DNA from: Bacteroidota bacterium
GTDB lineage: Bacteria; Bacteroidota; Bacteroidia; Chitinophagales; Chitinophagaceae
Reading direction: 5' to 3'
DNA: 19,202 nt
Assembly: GCA_023429985.1 (NCBI GenBank)
Contig: JAEZCV010000017.1
Coordinates: 1-19,202, forward strand
Below, piece after piece: positions 14,431 to 19,202 of the stretch. The notes beneath the pieces are model-generated. The model made no database searches. It was not told where the DNA came from and worked only from the letters and a program-made list of their open reading frames with translations. The translations under genes and the position numbers were made by a program. Position 1 is the first letter of the stretch, and every line of letters begins with the position of its first letter.

Positions 14431-16617
14431 ATGAAAAGAAATTTCATTCATCATTATAAATTAAAAACCATTGTTTGGTTTAGTTTATGTGTTTTTTTCA
14501 GCAATCCGGTTTCCTCACAAAACTGGCAGTGGGCCAAACGTGGTGGAAGCGGCAACAGTGTAGTGCCCGGAATTCCCTGGGAAAGTGTTTTAGATCTTGC
14601 TTCCGATGATAATGGCAATGTATATTTCCTGGCACATGCCAAAACACCCAATTACACTGTTGATACAGCAAGTTTTACAGGAAACGGCCAGCAGGATCTT
14701 ATTCTCGGAAGTTTCAGTTGCAAAGGCAAACTACGTTGGTCGAAAATATTAGGTGGCACCAATAATGATATTTCCAGCTCCATGTACCATAGTTTAATGC
14801 TCGATGAAGGTGGGCGTATCTATGTAGCCGGGTTCATGAGCCCTCCTCCTGCTTTTGATACCGACACTGTAATGGAAATGACTGCTAAACGCGTTTTCCT
14901 GGTACAATATGATACCAGTGGTATTTTTCAATGGCTTCGCATGCCCCAGCCCGACACTGTTACGCATGCCTTTACCAACCGGTACAGGTTTCTTGATATG
15001 GATGTTGACGAGCAGGGAAATGTATATTATTTCGTAACATTTAATGCAGGTCAACTCACAGGAACCTCAATAGAACTACCTGTGATAGGTCCCTATATTA
15101 TAATTTTCGATGCGCAGGGAAATATTACGGATGTTATTACCCTTGACATGCAGGTTCCATTAAGTACTAATGTAAGTGCTAAAATAAAACGCGATCCCGT
15201 TAACGGTAATTTTTATATTGCCGGACAATATAATGCCGGAAATTTTTCTATAAATGGAGAACCCATTACAAAGGGAGCTTATGTTGCTGCTTTTAATGCA
15301 CAGGGAGGTTTTTTATGGAAGAAAGAAAATAATACCAATATCAATGCGGGATTTGTGAGCAGGCCTGCGCTGGATGATGATGGAAATATTTATATAGGCG
15401 GAATGTCGTCTCACGGTGATGTTTTTGATGGATTTCCCATTACCAACACCTTGGTAAATCACCAAACCGGATTGCCTTTGCTGGTTAAGATCAATGCCAA
15501 CGGCACAACCTCCTGGGTAAGGAATGGTTCTGTAAATGCAGCAACATACGGAGGTGCTGTGGCTGTCAGGGGAAATGAAGTATTGTTTACCGGCTCATAC
15601 CCGGGCACGTTAGTCTGGCCTAATGAAGACACGGTTTCACATGTACCCAACCAGGGTTATGATATTTTTCTGGCCTTTTTCAATTTACAAACAGGAACAC
15701 TCAACAAATTAGATACACTGGCTAGTTTGTTTGGTGGACACGAACATCCCGGTGCGCTGGAAGTTGATGCAATGGGCAATATTTACTTAGGCGGTGAATT
15801 CGGATCTCATTTTTATGTAGGTGATGATACACTTTTAAGTCATGGTGGCCAGTCAGATTTTTTCATAGCTAAATATGGAATGGGCTGTGAATGTGCAGCT
15901 CCCAATCCTTCTTTTAGTTATTCAGCCTCCACAACTGCTCCTGAATTAAGTTTTTTATATACAGGAAGTGCAAATGTTGACAGCCTGCATTGGGATTTTG
16001 GTGATGGCCAGGCATCCACTGATTTTAATCCTGTTCATGCCTTTCCAGGCAATGGAAATTACCAGGTTTGCCTGGAAGCATATAACAATTGCGGAGTAAA
16101 CATTACATGTTCATCGGTTGTGATAAATTGTCCTCCTCCCTTATCCTCATTTAACTATTTCCAGTCAGGCTTCACTGTAAATTTTCAATATTCAGGATCC
16201 TCAGCCGACAGTGTGCGATGGAACTTTGGCGATGGACAGGAAATAACTTCGCATAACCCCACTCATATTTATGGAACTAATGGAAACTATACCGTTTGTG
16301 CCAGGGCCTACAATCCCTGCGGAAGCGATGTGAGTTGCCAGCTTGTATTGTTGATTGTAAATATTGCAGATATTGATGAACTACCGGTTAATATCTATCC
16401 AAATCCCTCAAGTGAGTTTATTTTAATTGATGGATTGAAGCAGCCTGGAACTTATAGAATGAACAATGCTGTTGGAGAAGTTGTTCTGGAAGGATCCATA
16501 TCACCAGGAAACCACAGAATCATTATCAGCGAACTTCCTGCAGGAATTTATATAATTGAAATAAAGCACGGAAAGAGTTTTGTTAGAAAGAAGGTTCTGG
16601 TAAAAAATAGAATTTGA
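14431..16617 (+). CDS. T9SS cargo protein with two PKD domains and C-terminal sorting domain
   Basis: A 728-residue secreted protein. ATG 14431 begins a signal peptide ending NPVSS before Gln30; an in-frame TTG at 14389 would add 14 unlikely residues. Residues about 40-480 carry repeated propeller-like strands with the motif D-x-x-G-N-[VI]-Y (DDNGNVYFLA, DEGGRIYVAG, DEQGNVYYF, DDDGNIYIGG, DAMGNIYLGG), like SBBP-type repeats. Two PKD domains follow, with WDFGDG at 521-526 and WNFGDG at 597-602, each with paired Cys residues. Residues about 654-728 are a type A T9SS sorting domain (YPNPSSEF ... LPAGIYIIEI ... KKVLVKN), so the protein should cross the outer membrane through the type IX system and have this tail removed. 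It is probably an adhesin or surface protein without an evident enzyme domain. It is convergent with the histidine kinase gene, with 35 bp between stops. Confidence 0.9.
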   Translation: MKRNFIHHYKLKTIVWFSLCVFFSNPVSSQNWQWAKRGGSGNSVVPGIPWESVLDLASDDNGNVYFLAHAKTPNYTVDTASFTGNGQQDLILGSFSCKGKLRWSKILGGTNNDISSSMYHSLMLDEGGRIYVAGFMSPPPAFDTDTVMEMTAKRVFLVQYDTSGIFQWLRMPQPDTVTHAFTNRYRFLDMDVDEQGNVYYFVTFNAGQLTGTSIELPVIGPYIIIFDAQGNITDVITLDMQVPLSTNVSAKIKRDPVNGNFYIAGQYNAGNFSINGEPITKGAYVAAFNAQGGFLWKKENNTNINAGFVSRPALDDDGNIYIGGMSSHGDVFDGFPITNTLVNHQTGLPLLVKINANGTTSWVRNGSVNAATYGGAVAVRGNEVLFTGSYPGTLVWPNEDTVSHVPNQGYDIFLAFFNLQTGTLNKLDTLASLFGGHEHPGALEVDAMGNIYLGGEFGSHFYVGDDTLLSHGGQSDFFIAKYGMGCECAAPNPSFSYSASTTAPELSFLYTGSANVDSLHWDFGDGQASTDFNPVHAFPGNGNYQVCLEAYNNCGVNITCSSVVINCPPPLSSFNYFQSGFTVNFQYSGSSADSVRWNFGDGQEITSHNPTHIYGTNGNYTVCARAYNPCGSDVSCQLVLLIVNIADIDELPVNIYPNPSSEFILIDGLKQPGTYRMNNAVGEVVLEGSISPGNHRIIISELPAGIYIIEIKHGKSFVRKKVLVKNRI

Positions 16618-16652
16618 AACACGATACCAGGTTAAAAGAAACAGGAATATAA

Positions 16653-18647
16653 TTATACATTTTCCAAAGGCAACACCACCTCCACCTTGCAACCCTTGCC
16701 TGGGTAAGCATGAATTGTAAAACTTCCATTGAGATTTTCGGCCCGCGTTTGCATATTCATCAACCCCATTCCCTTCCTGCTGTTATTTAAATCAAATCCA
16801 TTTCCATTATCGCAGACCAGCAAATAGATTTTATCGCTTTTACATTCCAGTTTTATCAGCACCGCTGTGGCATCAGCATGTTTGATAATATTATTTAACT
16901 GCTCCTGCAAAATGCGATAGATGCACAAATGAACATCCTGTTTTAAAGAATGATCCTCAAGGCCGGAAATTTCAAGGTCAATATTTATTTTTCCTGCAAC
17001 ATTAATTGAATCAACCAGTTCGGAAACTGATTCTTCTAATCGAATTTTTCCGAGGGTAGGACCTGAAAGGCGTTTACTTATGCCGCGGATCTCGTTAATG
17101 CAGTTTTGCAAATACTGCGAGGACCTGTTAAGAATTTCATTCTGATCGCCCATTCCATCCCTGATCATTTCATTATGCAGCTTTACGGTGGTGAGAACCT
17201 GGTTAATATTATCATGCAACTCCAGCCCAATAAGAGATCGCTCATTTTCCTGTGCCCTGATAACCGCTTCAGTAATGATCTTGTGTTGCTGCCTGGCTTC
17301 CTGCTCTCGTGCTGCTTTCTGCATCCTGATTTCGGAATTCAATGCAAGGGAGACAGCAAGATTTTTTTTGCTTCTCACGAAATTTTGATATACCAATAAA
17401 ATGATCACCAAAGCCATAATGGCAAATCCAATGATTATCCACAAAAAAATCAGGGCTGATTTCTTCTCGCTTTTTAAAATCCTGATCTCCGATTCCTTTT
17501 GTAATTCTGTTAACTGCCTGGTAACAGCAGCTTCTGTAAGAAGACGCTGTTCAGCTTCAATAGAATCTTTCAGAGAATAATATATTTTTGAATAATACAG
17601 GGCTGAATCTTTGTTTTCTATTTGTTCATAATATAATTCCATTAATCTTAGCCATTCCAATTCAGTCTTTGCATTTTGATCCAGTATTGACCGAGGAACA
17701 TTCATTAATTGAACATATAGATCCTTATAATTTCCCTGCCTGCGGTAAACTTCCGCCAATTGCAATTTTACCCATTGTGCATTGCCAAATTCATAGCCTT
17801 CACGATCGTTCAATGCTATGCTTTTTTTTGAAAGCCATTCGGCCCCTTTTAAATCACCCCTTTCCAGAGAAACAAGTGCCTTATTCCCATAAATCACTCC
17901 ATGTATCTTATCCATTGTTATGGGACCAAGGGAATCTTTATATCTATTTGAATATGACAAAGCACTATCAAAATGAATCATAGCACTATCAAACCTTTCT
18001 AATTTTACATAGCATAAACCCATATTGGCCAAAATCTCCTGTTGCTGAAGGATATTGGGGGTTTTTAAAGGAGAACAATTAGCCTGAAGCGTATACGCTT
18101 CCTTAAAATAATCCAGCGATTGGCGATAATTCTGTTGGCGGTATAAAACCATTGCAATACTGTAATTGAAAGGTGTTTTTTCGCAATCACTTAAATAAGC
18201 ATCTCCCAATTCCCTTGCCCTGAAATAATAATCATTTGCTTTATGATACTGTGATAACCTGTAGGCGATCTGACCGCCAAAAAGCAACAACCCAACATAT
18301 GTTCTGGGAAATTTAGTTTGAAGTTCATGCAATTCATAAACTGACCTTGCAGAATCAAGCATCCGGGCTGTCTCCTCATTATTTCCAGAAAAAAAATAAT
18401 GGTAATTGGCAATTAAAGTAAATCTGCCTGCTTTGGTAAATACTTCTTCCTTACCGGATAAATTAACAAGCGAATCAAAATATTGAAGTGCCTTTGTAGT
18501 ATCCTCTTCCGCGTATAAAATTTTATAAGAAGAGTCTAGTAAATTATTGTTCCAATAACTAATTAGCTCCTGTTCCGCAGGTGATTTCTGGCTGCAGGAA
18601 CCAAGGATAATGAAAAGAAGAAAACAAGCTTTGGTTTTACTAAACAT
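16653..18647 (-). CDS. Lipoprotein-signal TPR sensor histidine kinase (HisKA_3/NarL-type)
   Basis: A 664-residue kinase. The N-terminus looks like a lipoprotein signal (LGSC, Cys18). Residues about 45-360 are TPR-like helices facing the periplasm, 398-419 is a single membrane span, and 420-470 is a coiled-coil linker. The HisKA_3 dimerisation domain has the H-box ELHDNINQ with phospho-acceptor His478. The HATPase_c domain spans about 565-660: N-box with N585/N586, G1 DNGNGFD (613-619) and G2 GMGLMNM (626-632). All kinase motifs look intact. HisKA_3 kinases normally pair with NarL/LuxR-type response regulators, but none is present in the window, so it is an orphan here. The TPR sensor domain suggests recognition of a protein or peptide. 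ATG 18647 is the natural start, with a promoter-like pair of boxes 24 bp upstream. Confidence 0.9.
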   Translation of the reverse strand: MFSKTKACFLLFIILGSCSQKSPAEQELISYWNNNLLDSSYKILYAEEDTTKALQYFDSLVNLSGKEEVFTKAGRFTLIANYHYFFSGNNEETARMLDSARSVYELHELQTKFPRTYVGLLLFGGQIAYRLSQYHKANDYYFRARELGDAYLSDCEKTPFNYSIAMVLYRQQNYRQSLDYFKEAYTLQANCSPLKTPNILQQQEILANMGLCYVKLERFDSAMIHFDSALSYSNRYKDSLGPITMDKIHGVIYGNKALVSLERGDLKGAEWLSKKSIALNDREGYEFGNAQWVKLQLAEVYRRQGNYKDLYVQLMNVPRSILDQNAKTELEWLRLMELYYEQIENKDSALYYSKIYYSLKDSIEAEQRLLTEAAVTRQLTELQKESEIRILKSEKKSALIFLWIIIGFAIMALVIILLVYQNFVRSKKNLAVSLALNSEIRMQKAAREQEARQQHKIITEAVIRAQENERSLIGLELHDNINQVLTTVKLHNEMIRDGMGDQNEILNRSSQYLQNCINEIRGISKRLSGPTLGKIRLEESVSELVDSINVAGKINIDLEISGLEDHSLKQDVHLCIYRILQEQLNNIIKHADATAVLIKLECKSDKIYLLVCDNGNGFDLNNSRKGMGLMNMQTRAENLNGSFTIHAYPGKGCKVEVVLPLENV

Positions 18648-18670
18648 GCACTGACTTGGAACGAAGGTGT

Positions 18671-18703
18671 AAAATATAGTTCAAAATTTTTGTATTTATC
18701 AAA
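18671..18703 (-). promoter_or_regulatory. Predicted promoter of the histidine kinase gene
   Basis: On the minus strand TTTG (18703..18700), a 21-nt spacer and TATATTTT (18678..18671) fit the Bacteroidota pattern, missing only the last G of TAnnTTTG. The -7 box ends 23 bp before ATG 18647. Confidence 0.42.
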
Positions 18704-18715
18704 ATTCGACCGAAT
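18704..18715. promoter_or_regulatory. 12-bp palindrome next to the kinase -33 box
   Basis: ATTCG-AC-CGAAT is a dyad directly adjacent to the predicted -33 element of the kinase gene, a position suited to an activator. Arms of 5 bp are short, so this is weak. Confidence 0.22.
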
Positions 18716-18865
18716 CAGCGATAATAGCGGCAGTACAGGGTTTTATTCAGAATTACCAGGTTTAGTTTAGCCCTGGAGTTAAATATCTAAACAAAAAAAG
18801 AATGCCCATATATTGCATAATTTAATAAGGCGTTATATCTTCACATCACCTTTAACCTTAACCTT

Positions 18866-19123
18866 ATGAGACACTTTAGCGAACGGCTTCAAACCCTGAA
18901 CGGCAGTTTTACATTTTATTTTAATGGCGACGAACTTTCAGATAACATGTTAATGGTTTCTGTTGCCGACCATTATAAAACCCACATATTTTACCTGCTT
19001 AAATTTAATGGCGCCTGGATCATCAGTCCAAAAGAAAACAACCCGAGCTGGATCAACAGCCTTGAAGAAACACTTCAGAAACTGGTGATTGAAAAGTTTA
19101 TGCAAACGGCGACAGCGGTATAG
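18866..19123 (+). CDS. Small protein of unknown function, 85 residues
   Basis: I do not recognise this protein. It has no signal peptide, cysteines or membrane span, so it is probably cytosolic. Short beta-like stretches (GSFTFYFNGDEL, DNMLMVSVADHY, THIFYLLKFNGAWII) are followed by an amphipathic C-terminal helix (WINSLEETLQKLVIEKFM), suggesting a compact alpha/beta domain. Codon use looks like the neighbouring genes and the start is an ATG at 18866. Two and a half copies of TTAACC (about 18850..18864) directly precede the start codon. The only promoter-like match (TTG 18813, TATATCT 18834) is weak. The stop codon is 3 nt before the right-hand heptamer repeat. Confidence 0.7.
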   Translation: MRHFSERLQTLNGSFTFYFNGDELSDNMLMVSVADHYKTHIFYLLKFNGAWIISPKENNPSWINSLEETLQKLVIEKFMQTATAV

Positions 19124-19126
19124 GGA

Positions 19127-19168
19127 TAGTGAATGGTCAATGGTGAATGGTGAATGGTGAATGGTCAA
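19127..19168. repeat. Heptanucleotide tandem repeat, TGGTGAA family, six units
   Basis: Six consecutive 7-nt units: TAGTGAA, TGGTCAA, TGGTGAA three times, TGGTCAA. The unit is the same family as the minus-strand reading of the left array (TAGTGAA), differing by an A/G transition and an occasional G/C change. The two arrays are therefore inverted relative to each other across the window. It begins 3 nt after the stop of the 85-residue protein gene. Confidence 0.92.
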
Positions 19169-19202
19169 TCACTGCTGTCCGGTAAAAATTCAAAAAGCAA
19201 AA

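Noticed and set aside
17588..17983. 131-codon plus-strand open frame
   Set aside because: It is antisense to the TPR part of the histidine kinase, which has clear domain support; the peptide has no recognisable features.
18950..19168. Minus-strand open frame beginning in the heptamer array (MTIHHSPFTIDHSL...)
   Set aside because: The His/Ser/Pro/Phe/Thr/Ile start is just the translated heptamer repeat, and the rest is antisense to the 85-residue protein gene. Such reading frames are a common annotation artefact of these repeats.

Overview
The window reads as ordinary chromosomal DNA of a Bacteroidota member, perhaps from the Chitinophagales/Sphingobacteriales side. The evidence is a type IX secretion (T9SS) C-terminal sorting domain, no Shine-Dalgarno sequences, several matches to the Bacteroidota promoter pattern (TTG, about 20 nt, TAnnTTTG), DUF3857/transglutaminase proteins, a TPR sensor kinase, and exported proteins that all carry Gln just after the predicted signal-peptidase site. 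No RNA genes, phage genes, transposases or CRISPR arrays were found.

Layout. Both edges carry a heptanucleotide tandem repeat of one family, (ATTCACT)6 at 4..45 and TGGTGAA-type units at 19127..19168, in opposite orientation. After the left repeat comes an EcsC-family gene (+), then a leftward block: a DUF92 membrane protein, an M23 lipoprotein peptidase, a possible gene remnant, and a small TFIIB-type zinc-ribbon protein. Next is a tight leftward pair, a PcpA/MhqO-type ring-cleaving dioxygenase and an MhqD-type carboxylesterase, with a perfect TTGAT-N4-ATCAA (FNR/CRP-type) palindrome upstream. An SMP-30/gluconolactonase-like lipoprotein follows, still leftward.

The most distinctive part is a rightward three-gene operon (6228..13362). 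It encodes a 1094-residue exported protein with TPRs and about 30 MORN_2 (YwqK-type) repeats, an exported DUF3857/transglutaminase-like protein with an intact Cys-His-Asp triad, and an exported DUF3857 paralogue whose triad positions all appear substituted. The genes overlap by 4 nt and are separated by 2 nt, and a clear intrinsic terminator closes the unit. An active enzyme, a dead paralogue and a long repeat protein made together in the envelope could be one functional module. That grouping is inference.

To the right lie an unrecognised exported beta-rich protein, a T9SS cargo protein (beta-propeller-like repeats, two PKD domains, sorting domain), a convergent lipoprotein-anchored TPR histidine kinase with no response regulator in view, and an 85-residue protein of unknown function ending at the right-hand repeat.
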